64,000 bases of DNA from Closterium sp. Naga37s-1 (taxonomy: Eukaryota > Streptophyta > Zygnematophyceae > Desmidiales > Closteriaceae): assembly GCA_947471745.1 (NCBI GenBank), contig CANJKZ010000080.1, positions 2,525,501-2,589,500 of the forward strand. Reading direction: 5' to 3'. Shown piece by piece: positions 38,051-47,847 of this stretch. The notes below the pieces were generated by a model, which did no database searches, was not told where the DNA came from, and was given only the letters and a program-made list of their open reading frames with translations. A program made the translations under genes and the position numbers. Each line of letters starts with the position of its first letter. Position 1 is the stretch's first letter.

Positions 38051-41000
38051 ATGGCGCTCACCATTAGTACGCACGCGACTGTACTAGTTCCGCGACCGTC
38101 CACTTCTCGCTCCAATCCGGTGACTCTCAATTCCGCAACGCGCGTGCGAAATAGTCGTACGCGGTCTACGGCCCTTTATTTTTCGCAAAACTCTTCGCCG
38201 CACATCGCCGACCTCAGCACATGCACCCACCGCAGCAAGCGGCGCGACTTCCGCCACAAGCGCGCTCTCAATTTGCAACGCTCCGCACCATGCGCCGCAT
38301 CCCCTACCGAACCGTCAGCTCCGGCGAGGATTCCGTCTCTTGACGAACTCCGTCGAATGCTGGAGCAGACGGAGAGCGCAACGCTGACGGGAAAAGCAGA
38401 GACGGCGGGGAACGGAGGATCAGAAGGAGAAGGAATCGACGGTGAAGGCGGGAGAGTGTGGGAGAACGTGGCAAAGGCTTCTACGCGGCGGTTCGGGCAG
38501 AACGAAGGTGAAGGCGAGGAGGTGCGCGTGGTGCTGTATCGCGACGACGCCGCGTGGTGCCCCTTCTGCCAGCGCGTGTGGCTGCAGCTCGAGGAGAAGC
38601 GCATTCCGTACCGGTGAGAACGGATTCCGTGAAGGTGAGAACGGATTCCGTCAAGGTGAGAACGGATCCCGTCAAGGTGAGAACGGATTCCGTCAAGGTG
38701 AGAACGGATTCCGTCAAGGTGAGAACGGATTCCGTCAAGGTGAGAACGGATTCCGTACCGGTGAGATTCGTACCGGTGAGAACGGATTTCGTGAAGGTGA
38801 GAACGGATTCCGTGAAGGTGAGAACGGATTCCGTGAAGGTGAGAACGGATTTCGTAAGTTGAGAACGGATTTCGTGAAGGTGAGAACGGATTCCGTGAAG
38901 GTGAGAACGGATTTCGTAAGTTGAGAACGGATTTCGTGAAGGTGAGAACGGATTATGTGCAGGTGAAAAGAGTGTATTGCAAAGTGAGAGCGGATTGCGT
39001 TTGGGTGAGAGGGGACAAGCAAAGGCAAAGCGACTGAGTGAGAGTGTGGGTTCTGCTCGTCATCACTTGCACCCCTATTCTTTCATCTCCCTCCCTCTCC
39101 CCGCCTTCTTGTGGCGGGGTTCACTCTCCCTGCTCCCTGCTCCAATCCTCCCTACTTTGATTCTCCTCTGCATCTCTCCCTTCGCCTCTGCCTCTCTCCC
39201 CTCTCCTCTGTAGTTTTCCTCTCTCCTATCGTCCCCCTCAGGGCGCGGTGCATTTGACGCAAATCCCAACGTTTGCTTTTTTCAATCGACTTACCCCTTT
39301 CATAAGTTCGATTGTGTAGTAGAAATTTTGATTTCATGAGGTTCGAGTCGCGGGTCCGATTTCTGGTAAGTCAAAATGTGACCATCGAGGCTCGAAAAAC
39401 AAAATTCGACCCTCTCCGAGCCGCGAATATACCATGTAGGTTACCCGATGTAGCCTACGTGGCTCTGGCGTCGTCCTCGAAATGTTTAGTGTAGATGTCG
39501 TCACGCTTCGCCAAGTTCGTGCGGCAGCTGAACTGAGCAGAAATGACCACATTCGTAAGCATGCTTCGAACATTAATTTGGTAATCTGCGAAGGCTTTTG
39601 CGACATTTACGAGGTCAGTAACCATATCAAGTTCGAACAGTTTCCAAACTTTGACTCAAAAGCACCGCGCCCTCAACATCATGCCCCTCGAATGCCGTTA
39701 GCATGGAGAGAATGTACCTCGAGTCCTACAGGCGAAATCTCTCAGCCTCGCCCTACTCCCCTCTCCCCTTGTCTCCCCCCTTCCATTCGCCCTGCCCGCT
39801 CCCAACCCTCCAACACCTTCAGGGTTGAGAAAATAAACCTCAAGTGCTACGGGCCAAAGCCTGATTGGTTCTTGGAGCTCGTGCCCAATGGCATGCTGCC
39901 AGCTGTCCAGGTGAGCGCGGTGGCTTGGTGGTGTGTGTGTTTGTTGGTGCAGCCTGTCGGCTATCTGGTTGTTTGTGAACGTGCTGTTTCCATTCTTCAG
40001 CTTTCAGGCGACTGTGCGGTTGGCTACCCCTCTCAAACCTCTCAACTCTCTCAAGCCTCTCAACACTGCACATATGCTCACATAGCATTGCTGCCCCGCC
40101 TACTCACCCACCTTTTTTTTTTTTTTTTTAATGTCTCATGTTTATGTTTATCCACCGATGTAACCTTTGAATCACGGAACAAGCAGTCTTTGTGACGTGA
40201 TTATAACGCAACACATCACACCAATACCAGCTCCCGACACCTCCTGTCCCCCTCTATTGCCCCCCACCACCCAGCTAGACGGGCGAGTGATCACAGAGTC
40301 CGTGACTATAATGAAGGAGATCGAAGCCGCCTTCCCAAGTCACTCGCCGCTCCTCCCCCCTCCCTCTGATGCGCACGCAGCAGAGGCAGCAGAGCAGATG
40401 ATGGGTCTGGAGAGGGGGTTGACTGGGGCGTGGCTCAAGTGGACCAAGGGAAAGGATGCCATGCGCTGGCTTGCCGGTGGTAGTGGGGCCGGAAGCAGCA
40501 GCAGTGGGGGTAGCAGCAGTGTGAGCAGTAGTGGCAGCAGTAGCAGTGGCGAGGGTGCAGGCGATGAGGAGGAGGGGGAGGGGCGGAGGGAGTTTGAGGC
40601 GGCAATGGATGCCATGGAAGAGGCTTTGGTGAAGAGCGGAGGGCCTTACTTCCTTGGGAAAGAGGTTTGTCTGTCGGCTTCACTCATTACACTCAATCTC
40701 GCTATTATGAAAGTCACTCTCATGTTCATCACAGTCACTCTTACATTGATCACATTCAATCTCACAGTAAGGCCATCAAATTATGCCAGACTTGAGCAGA
40801 ATGGTGCGGTATTGACCTACCATGCTTTCATACCAAATACCATCCATTGTGCTTTCAAACTACTTAGCAAGTGAGACTATATTTATATATTCCCATGTAC
40901 GGCAGCATATATACTTCTATCTGTCAGTGTGCCACACATACTGCTATCTGTCTCGCCAACTCATGTCTCCTGGCTCGTTTGCCTTTTATCTTTTAAACCT

Positions 41001-42071
41001 CCTCGTATGCTTCAAGTGCAAACTAGTCTCTGCCGCATTTCTGCCAGGAATGATCTCTCCATGCTTGCGTCCCTACTTCTCATGCGCTCCCAATTCTACC
41101 ACCCATCCACACCTACCCCACCTCACATGTGGTTCTCCTCTCCCTTGTCGACGTGACCCACGTGCCTGCTGCACGTTCACCACAACATCCCTCCCTTCCG
41201 TTCCACACCCACCCCCGCCTCCCAGCAGTTCTCCCTTGTTGACGTGACCCACGCGCCTCTCCTGGAGCGATTCGCTGCCAGTGCACCGTACTGGAAAGGC
41301 CTCACAGTGCGGAACAACCCTCGCTGGCCGGCCCTCTCCCGCTGGTACGACGCCATGGATGCTCGACCCGCCTACCTCCCTCTCAAGTCTGACGATTTCT
41401 CCATCACCCACTCCCTTGTCCCACAAATTGGGCCGGTGATCGCGAGCACCAATCCAACGGCTGTGGCGCGCCGGGCTTTTATTGATGGATGGGATGGGAC
41501 GGGTGCGTGGGATCTGCCGCTGGGGGAGGAGGAGACGGCGTGGGGGAGGGAGGATGGGACGGGGGGGGAGGGGCGGAGGGCGCAGAGAGAGGTGGTGCGG
41601 GCGATTGTGGGGAATCATGACAGGCTAGTGGCCTTTTGCCTGTGTTCTTTGGGGGATTCTGCACATGTTTCAGCCGCTACGACTACTGGGGATGCTGCTG
41701 GTGCCATGGGTGCTGGTGCCGCTTCTATGAGCAGCCAGACTCATGCGGACCAAGCTGAGCCACAGCAGCAGGCCATCACAGCGGAATGCCTTGCGCCAGC
41801 TGTCAGCGAGGCGTTGCGCCACGTGGCGCATGCACTGCTGGTCGGCACAGAAGCAGCAGGCCCATTCCCTGCCGTGTCCCAGTCACTTCAGATGATAAGT
41901 GGTGGGAGCAGAAGTGAGGATGTGAGGGCAGCAGGGGAAGAACGGTTGGTGATGGCTCTTGCGTATCTGAGGGATAGAGTTGGGGTGCCAAGGGACTTGA
42001 GTTATCCAGCTGCAAGGCAGCTCCGAGCTCACCTTCAGTGGGTCGTTCGGTCATTAGGATCCCCAATGTAG
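38051..42071 (+). CDS. Glutathione S-transferase family protein, plastid-type (iota-like), 627 aa in 4 exons
   Basis: Exons 38051-38613, 39823-39910, 40275-40664 and 41229-42071 join in phase to 1,884 nt. The N-terminal ~70 residues are Ser/Thr/Arg-rich and almost free of acids, which fits a chloroplast transit peptide. A thioredoxin-fold GST N-domain follows, with the redox motif [19 protein letters not shown], then [11 protein letters not shown] (the cis-Pro region) and the conserved DGRVITES. The helical C-domain holds [48 protein letters not shown] and PQIGP. A long C-terminal extension ends in [23 protein letters not shown], seen in plant and cyanobacterial relatives of this class. A Cys-x-x-Cys centre suggests thiol-transfer or peroxidase chemistry rather than classic conjugation. 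A Ser/Gly-rich loop in exon 3 is unusual. Exons 3-4 are copied at 48765-50561. Class assignment is by motif memory, without a search. Confidence 0.87.
38614..38970 (+). repeat. 21-bp minisatellite in GST intron 1, copies of the splice donor
   Basis: About 17 imperfect 21-bp units begin exactly at the exon 1 donor. Each starts GTGAGAACGGAT and ends CGTGAAG or CGTCAAG, so every unit boundary reads AAG|GTGAGAAC, a consensus 5' splice site. Some units end GTACCG, like the true exon end. The array is most simply an expansion of the exon-intron junction itself. Confidence 0.88.
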
Positions 42072-42710
42072 AGACGTAGATGACCTTATTGTTGATAACC
42101 ATTATGATTCACGTGTAAGAGAGAAACTTTTAACCACTTGAACACTACACCAGGTTTTCTGTCATCGTTGTAACTTGTAGGTATTTACTTCTTCGAATGC
42201 GGTGAAACCATATTGTAGAAGCCCTTTAATATATGAAGCCTTTTCAGCAACCCTCCACTCCATGAGTTTCCTCATGTGGAGCAGTAGCCATTGCGATCAT
42301 GATGATGCTTCAAAGAATGCCTGGCACACATTGCGAGTCAGAGACTCGTATCGGAGGTGAAGGCTGTGGTTTGAAAAGGCAAGGCGACTTTCAGCACGAT
42401 CACGAGCTCAATTACAGGACGTTTCTGGGTTGCATAGAGCTGGGATAGCTCGAACCCATGGGAGGGGGGTGGGGGTGGGGGGAGGGAGAGAAACAAGGGA
42501 CAGGAATCAGAGGAGGTTGCGTGTGTTGACACTGCTGGTGGAGGAGTCCTAGTGAGAGCGGATTTGACTGAATTGCGAGGGCTCCGATGCTCCCTCTGCT
42601 CCTCCACTGCGGAGACTCAGATCACTGTGACCAGTAAGTCGTCACCAAGTAGTGGTTCAGTAATTGAATGAAATATAACTTCCATGCATCTGCTCTCTTG
42701 CAAAAATGAT
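42072..42710. other. GST downstream region, no gene recognised
   Basis: The GST 3' UTR is expected at the start. A G-rich run lies at about 42460-42495. No coding region is supported. The same sequence recurs at 50562-51200. Confidence 0.5.
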
Positions 42711-42945
42711 GGCCCTGCCACCATGATAATATCGTCATCATGCCTTCATGGCCCTGCCACCATGATAACATGGTCATCATGCCTTCATGGCCCTGCCACC
42801 ATGATAATATGGTCATCATGCCTTCATGGCCTTGCCACCATGATAATATGGCCATCATGCCTTCATGGCCTTGCCACCATGATAATATGGTCATCATGCC
42901 TTCATGGCCTTGCCACCATGATAATATGGCCATCATGCCTTCATT
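42711..42945 (+). repeat. 39-bp tandem repeat, about six copies
   Basis: Units contain CTGCCACCATGATAATAT and CATCATGCCTTCATGG, with small changes between copies. The unit is a multiple of three and therefore gives false open frames on both strands. It is copied at 51201-51435. Confidence 0.85.
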
Positions 42946-43383
42946 CTAGTCATCATCCTGGCAGCATACTATCCCTCTCCATCACCTTCCCGCGCGGCTG
43001 CCAGTCTCGCTGGCATGTTGCTGACCCGCATTGCCTGGCAGCAGTGGGAGGGGGCAAGGAGCAGGTGGCATCTGGGTGATGGGCTCGGGGTTTGTTGTAA
43101 CTTGCTGGGCAATGTGTTTGAGGTTCCATGTGGGTGGTGGTATGGCTAGCTTCTGTTTCCAGAAAATTCGCAAGCTAGTTGTGTTTCAATCCCCACCAGG
43201 CCCTCAAATATATAGGTAAAACATGCTGAAACCCAGGATTTTATGGTGTTGGTAGGTGCTAGAGATTTCAAGATGTTGGTTGAATATGTCATGCACTTGC
43301 ATGATGTTGTGCTTTTTAGCCTGTAATTTCAGAGTGTGGTGCCGCTCAATGCGGTGCCTCAGGGTATATCTGAGGACAGCACT
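42946..43383. other. Spacer, no gene recognised
   Basis: Single-copy-looking sequence between the 39-bp repeat and the 19-bp minisatellite. No supported coding region or RNA. Duplicated at 51436-51873 with one or a few differences. Confidence 0.45.
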
Positions 43384-43904
43384 GACCTGGTGTGACCTAC
43401 CTGGCTTGGTCTGACCTACCTGGCTTGGTGTGACCTACCTGGCTTGGTGTAACCTGCCTGGCTTGGTGTGACCTACCTGGCTTGGTGTGACCTACCTGGC
43501 TTGGTGTGACCTACCTGGCTTGGTGTGACCTACCTGGCTTGGTGTGACCTACCTGGCTTGGTCTGACCTACCTGGCTTGGTCTGACCTACCTGGCTTGGT
43601 GTGACCTACCTGGCTTGGTCTGACCTACCTGGCTTGGTGTGACCTACCTGGCTTGGTGTGACCTACCTGGCTTGGTCTAACCAACCTGGCTTGGTCTGAC
43701 CTACCTGGCTTGGTCTGACCTACCTGGCTTGGTGTAACCTATCTGGCTTGGTGTAACCTACCTGGCTTGGTCTAACCTGCCTGGCTTGGTGTGACCTACC
43801 TGGCTTGGTGTGACCTACCTGGCTTGGTGTGGCCTACCTGGCTTCGTGTGACCTACCTGGCTTGGTCTAACCTACCTGGCTTGGTCTGACCTACCTGGCT
43901 TGGT
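43384..43904 (+). repeat. 19-bp minisatellite, left arm
   Basis: About 27 units of CTACCTGGCTTGGTGTGAC with frequent GTGTG/GTCTG exchange. The array resumes at 47848 after the Penelope-like element, so the element sits inside the minisatellite. Copied at 51874-52394. Confidence 0.92.
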
Positions 43905-44412
43905 CTTCAGCCATATGATTAGGCGAGCAGCAGTCTAAAAGAAATCTTTAGCAAAGGATTAACAGTACGATCTGTTGTTGTTCCTGCTAAAAACAAGGAG
44001 TTTCAAGAAATCCGACTCAAAATTCCACTCAAAGATTAAAACGAGGCAAACTAGTTTCGGGTGACGGGACAGGCCCCAATCACACCTTCATCAGTGCAAG
44101 TGGAAATGAAAGAGAATGAGGAAGACGAAGCATTTGGGCAAACACTACGTCTCGGAAAAACAAAACTCCAGGTTGTTGCAACCGTGGCCAGAAATCTGGT
44201 TGGCCAATCCCTGACGACCTAGAAAAGTCCAAGTCTTCGGGGTCTTCATTCCTCGTGGCGTAACGTTGAAGTAACACAATCCGCCAGCTGGTGCTCAGGG
44301 AGCCTCGCGCGAACCAGTAACCTTTGCAGGTTACAACCAGTTTTCCAAGCAACAAAACAGCCCTCTATGTAAAATCCGTGTGTAAGTAGACGACTTTTGA
44401 GACGTCTCAAAA
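43905..44412 (-). repeat. PLE copy 1 downstream pLTR (508 bp)
   Basis: Matches 47340-47847 base for base by eye except at isolated sites, and 52395-52902. It contains the 3' end of the RT frame and the 3' untranslated region with the hammerhead-like sequence. Confidence 0.9.
44046..44097 (-). ncRNA. Hammerhead ribozyme-like core (pLTR, copy 1, 3')
   Basis: The minus strand reads CUGAUGA (44094-44088), a stem II closed by GGUG/CACC with an inner UGGG/CCCG pair, then CGAAAC and the palindrome AAACUAGUUU (44057-44048). Read as a type I hammerhead, helix III is ACUAGU with GUU as the cleavage triplet, cutting between 44049 and 44048, and stem I starts GCA/UGC. The very short palindromic helix III is what dimer-acting hammerheads in Penelope-like elements and newt satellite show. 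One weakness is an A·C pair in place of the usual G·C next to the core in stem II. Activity is not shown. Confidence 0.65.
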
Positions 44413-46165
44413 CAACCCCTAGTCCGAGGCGAGCCGACACAGGTGTGTAGGTCGTCTTCAAGACTAGGGGTCCACGGTCAGAGGGAGGGGAGGTTTGTCG
44501 TTGGAGCTGGTTGGCGAGAGTGTTGGCGAAGAGTGTCGCACGATGTGCGAAAAGGACGCTGCTGAAGATCGGTCGCAGGAAAGCAGGGGGGTAACCCCGA
44601 TCACGAAGCCGCCGGAAGAAAGCATGCTTCGTCGCTCGGAAGGTCGATGCTGATGTCGAACGTAGTACGTAACGTTGCAGCTCGGCACGAATGAATCCCT
44701 CCTTACAGTGTCGGGGGTGAAACGAGGAGAAGGGAAGGTATAGGTACCTATTCATCGGCTTCTGGAATGTACCGAAGTCCAGGATACCACACTCAGCAAA
44801 ACGAGGCCCCTTAGAAAGAACCACGTCCAGAAAGTCTACCGAGTGATCTGAGATGTTCCACGTGATCCTGATGTTAGGATCCAAGCCGTTGAAGGTGCGC
44901 AGGTACTCCTCTAAATCTGCCCGCGTACCTGGCCAAAGAATCAGGCCATCGTCTATGTATCGGACGTGGTAACTTGGTGACATCCCAGTCCACCTTTCCC
45001 TCAGCAGCTCATCAAGGCGGCTCATGAAGAGTATGGCGAAGCAAACTGCGACCGGAGTTCCCATCGCTGTCCCTCGCACCTGTTGATAAACTCGGCCGTC
45101 AAACTCAACAAAGGAGTTTCTCATGACCCAACCCAGCAGGGCCATGAGTGGGGAGGAGAGCTGCGTCTGGTCCCTCATCAGAAAGCTACTAACTGCGTCG
45201 AGCCCTCAATCGATGGAAATGCTAGGATAGAGCGAGGTAACGTCGTACGTAGCCAGAAGAATGTTAGGCAGAAAGGCCGTTGATTCTAGCTTCGTCAGTA
45301 GCGAGAGGGAATCGCGTAGGTAGGTGGCGCGTTTCAGTACTAGCGGTCTTAATTGCGAATCTAGCCATCTGCTCGCATTAGTAGTAACCCATGAATGTGA
45401 GGCGGCGATCGGTCGTCCCACAGGTACTTTCTTATGGAGTTTCGGCAGGATGTAGAATGCCGCTGGGCGCCATCCACCAGGTGGTTTATCGAAAAAGTAC
45501 TTCCACAGGCTGTCAGGAAAAGCAGGTCCCCATGTCGCTTTCAGCTCACTCAGCTGCCGTAGAACGTCCGGAGTCGGATCGTGACGAATCGGAAGGTAGA
45601 CAGCGTCACTGAGATGTTCCATGCAGAGCGCGACGTAGTGGCTTCGATCCATCACCGTGATGCCGACGTTCTTATCAGCGGGTTTGATGACGATGTTGCG
45701 GTTCAGCGACAGGGAACGGATCGCCTCCCGAGCACTCCTCGAAAGATTGTGCCCACGGCGAGGACGAACCGTCTTCAACAGGAAAGATAGATCGGCTTGC
45801 GCCGACTTGAAGACCTGCTCCGGGACCACGTCCCCTTCGGGTCGCCAGTTGGGATTCCTCACACGGAAACGGGATGAGGACGACGACCCTTTATCCTTGA
45901 AGAAGAGACTAAGGGAGATCCGTCGGTGCAGTTGATCTAGATCCGCAGCGATAGAAAAGTTCCATGGAGGCGTAGGTATGAATTTGAGACCCATCCCGAG
46001 CGCCAAGGTCTCATCGCGAGACAAGACCTTAGAACTCAGGTTATGTACTCCACGATTCCGAACGCGTGACTGCGCCTGCCGTAAAGTCAGTCGTCCGAAT
46101 CGCTGGAGCGCCAGATCCCTTATCGTTAGTTCTTGTGCGGCCCTTTTCCTGGGCCGCCGCCGCCG
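44246..46165 (-). pseudogene. PLE ORF2, reverse transcriptase (copy 1), one internal stop
   Basis: The frame is open from the frameshift site at 46165 to the TAA/TAG at 44246, about 640 codons, with one TGA at 45206-45208. The upstream part has the Penelope N-terminal motif NIVIKPADKNVGITVMDR, then FYILPKLHKK, TYDVTSLYPSI, RGTAMGTPVAV and the catalytic RYIDDGLILWPG (near 44950), then FLDVVLS. These are reverse-transcriptase motifs in Penelope order. The RT uses the element RNA as template at target DNA. No GIY-YIG domain follows. In copy 2 the stop position is an Arg codon, so a CpG transition explains it. No ATG lies near the frame start, in keeping with expression by frameshift from ORF1. 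Confidence 0.86.
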
Positions 46166-47349
46166 TTTTTTGGAACTTGGGCCTTGGTCGAGGATGCTTC
46201 TTGACCCTTCCCTCCGCCGTCGCCTTGAGATTTCACTTTCTTCTTGGCTTTCCCGCGCTTCCTCGTAGCCTTCGGTACATCTGCCTTGGCGCCAGAAGAT
46301 TTCTGGTCCTTGGACGGGTCCGCCTTGGGCTTCGAAGACGCGGGGGCCGGCTTGGGATCCTGTGGTCCCATCGACAAGTTCTTCTTGAACTTCGCAGGAA
46401 GTTTCGCTTCGACGCTCGCTGTTATCTCCCTGCGCATCGTCTCCGCGGACTTCTTAACAGCTTTCTGAATCAGCTCGTCGATTGCCGGATCCGTCTCCAT
46501 CTGTTCCATCTCTTCGGCAGCAGCAGCCTTCTTCAAATCCTCGGCTTCCTTTACCCTCTGCCTCTCCAGCTCTTGGATGACGATCTCATCCCTGGCGTTA
46601 GACACCTCCGACTTGGCCTTCTTGATACACAGACCCTTAATCTTCCGGAATCGCTCCTTCGCCGCATCAGACACGGTGAGCTCAGGATCGGTGGTAAGGC
46701 CTTTGATGTAGTCTTCGGTCTTAGTCGCCAAAGCGGTAAGGTGTGAAGAGGACGCCGCCAGGATCTCTTCAACCTCCAACTCCTTAGACTTGATGAAGTC
46801 TTGTTGAATGCGCATCTGATTCTCGTGATGAACCGACGCGACCGATGCAGCAGACTTTTCCCGCGTCAGAGGGTACTTGGTCTGAAACTCAACCGCTTTC
46901 GTGCGAATACTGTGCAAAATCACACCCTGCTCGTTGAGCGCCTTCATCTTCTTCAACTTCGACCTCGCCTTGAGGAGCGCCTTGAAGTCCTTTCGAAAAT
47001 CCCTGACAGCCTTCAACGCCCAGCCCTTGAAAGGCTCCGGAATTGCGACGGGCGTATCTTGAACGGATGTCGGGTTGACAGCAGCAGCGGGAGAGTTAGT
47101 CGTCGCCGGCTCGTCATTCGAAATTTCCATCGCAGCAGCGGGGGGAGGATTTCCCGTATGCTTGTCTTGTGCTTGATCCCCACGGGTTGGTGCAGAATTC
47201 TCTCCACCCCCAGTTGTACGGGTACGTTTGCGGTAACCTGCGTACGTCTTGGAGGTGTGATCCGCCCCACGAGGAATTAGTGCAAGACTCGAATCTTCCA
47301 GACCGGCATCGCCCGTAGGAGTTGGGAGACCCCAAGTACCTTCAGCCAT
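46126..47349 (-). CDS. PLE ORF1, coiled-coil basic protein (copy 1, 407 aa)
   Basis: Starts MAEGTWGLPTPTGD at a true ATG in the pLTR edge. The middle (roughly residues 110-290) is highly charged with a heptad-like pattern (KARSKLKKMKALNEQ, IQELERQRVKEAEDLKKA), which predicts coiled coil. The C-terminus is Lys/Gly/Pro-rich and basic, ending GGGGPGKGPHKN. No zinc finger is seen. A Gag-like RNA-binding or assembly role is inferred from position and composition only. Its last 40 nt overlap ORF2 in the -1 frame. Copy 2 has the same protein without the first ~14 residues. Confidence 0.75.
   Translation of the reverse strand: MAEGTWGLPTPTGDAGLEDSSLALIPRGADHTSKTYAGYRKRTRTTGGGENSAPTRGDQAQDKHTGNPPPAAAMEISNDEPATTNSPAAAVNPTSVQDTPVAIPEPFKGWALKAVRDFRKDFKALLKARSKLKKMKALNEQGVILHSIRTKAVEFQTKYPLTREKSAASVASVHHENQMRIQQDFIKSKELEVEEILAASSSHLTALATKTEDYIKGLTTDPELTVSDAAKERFRKIKGLCIKKAKSEVSNARDEIVIQELERQRVKEAEDLKKAAAAEEMEQMETDPAIDELIQKAVKKSAETMRREITASVEAKLPAKFKKNLSMGPQDPKPAPASSKPKADPSKDQKSSGAKADVPKATRKRGKAKKKVKSQGDGGGKGQEASSTKAQVPKNGGGGPGKGPHKN
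46137..46171 (-). promoter_or_regulatory. -1 ribosomal frameshift signal between PLE ORF1 and ORF2
   Basis: On the minus strand, in ORF1 frame, CCA AAA AAC contains the slippery heptamer A AAA AAC (46171-46165). Seven nucleotides later comes a perfect hairpin: GCGGCCC (46157-46151), a 7-nt loop, and GGGCCGC (46143-46137). A slip of -1 enters the ORF2 frame, which is open from there. Heptamer, spacer and stem all fit the known -1 frameshift design. The same signal is intact at 54630-54664. Confidence 0.8.
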
Positions 47350-47847
47350 ATGATTAGGCGAGCAGCAGTCTAAAAGAAATCTTTAGCAAAGGATTAACAG
47401 TACGATCTGTTGTTGTTCCTGCTAAAAACAAGGAGTTTCAAGAAATCCGACTCAAAATTCCACTCAAAGATTAAAACGAGGCAAACTAGTTTCGGGTGAC
47501 GGGACAGGCCCCAATCACACCTTCATCAGTGCAAGTGGAAATGAAAGAGAATGAGGAAGACGAAGCATTTGGGCAAACACTACGTCTCGGAAAAACAAAA
47601 CTCCAGGTTGTTGCAACCGTGGCCAGAAATCTGGTTGGCCAATCCCTGACGACCTAGAAAAGTCCAACTCTTCGGGGTCTTCATTCCTCGTGGCGTAACG
47701 TTGAAGTAACACAATCCGCCAGCTGGTGCTCAGGGAGCCTCGCGCGAACCAGTAACCTTTGCAGGTTACAACCAGTTTTCCAAGCAACAAAACAGCCCTC
47801 TATGTAAAATCCGTGTGTAAGTAGACGACTTTTGAGACGTCTCAAAA
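47340..47847 (-). repeat. PLE copy 1 upstream pLTR (508 bp)
   Basis: Partial 5'-truncated copy joined head-to-tail to the full unit. It ends at the same base as the downstream pLTR (CTCAAAA at its outer end). The PLE promoter is expected here by family analogy. Confidence 0.9.
47481..47532 (-). ncRNA. Hammerhead ribozyme-like core (upstream pLTR, copy 1)
   Basis: Identical to the sequence at 44046-44097: CUGAUGA at 47529-47523 and the GAAA core at 47493-47490, with the same stem II and helix III palindrome. Confidence 0.63.

Larger units (their letters stand above)
43905..47847 (-). mobile_element. Penelope-like element copy 1, full unit with two pseudo-LTRs
   Basis: Minus-strand order: a 508-bp repeat (47847-47340), ORF1, ORF2 (reverse transcriptase), then the same 508-bp repeat (44412-43905). 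Direct terminal repeats made from a partial tandem copy (pLTRs) are typical of Penelope-like elements. No GIY-YIG endonuclease is visible after the RT, which suggests the endonuclease-deficient group. Both pLTRs carry a hammerhead-like core. The ORF1 start ATG (47349-47347) lies at the very end of the upstream pLTR, so head-to-tail tandem arrangement supplies the start codon. Both flanks are the 19-bp minisatellite. Confidence 0.88.

Noticed and set aside
42622-43079. Short repetitive proteins (MPSWPCHHDN-type) in the 39-bp repeat
   Set aside because: The repeat is a multiple of three, and open frames exist on both strands without other support.
46144-46152. A AAA GGG near the ORF1 end as an alternative slippery site
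   Set aside because: The A-site codon would not re-pair after slipping. A AAA AAC upstream fits far better and lies at the right distance from the hairpin.
46126-46300. Stop-and-restart or plain internal initiation of PLE ORF2
   Set aside because: No ATG lies near the ORF2 start, and the frameshift heptamer and hairpin are in exact register, so frameshifting is preferred; not formally excluded.
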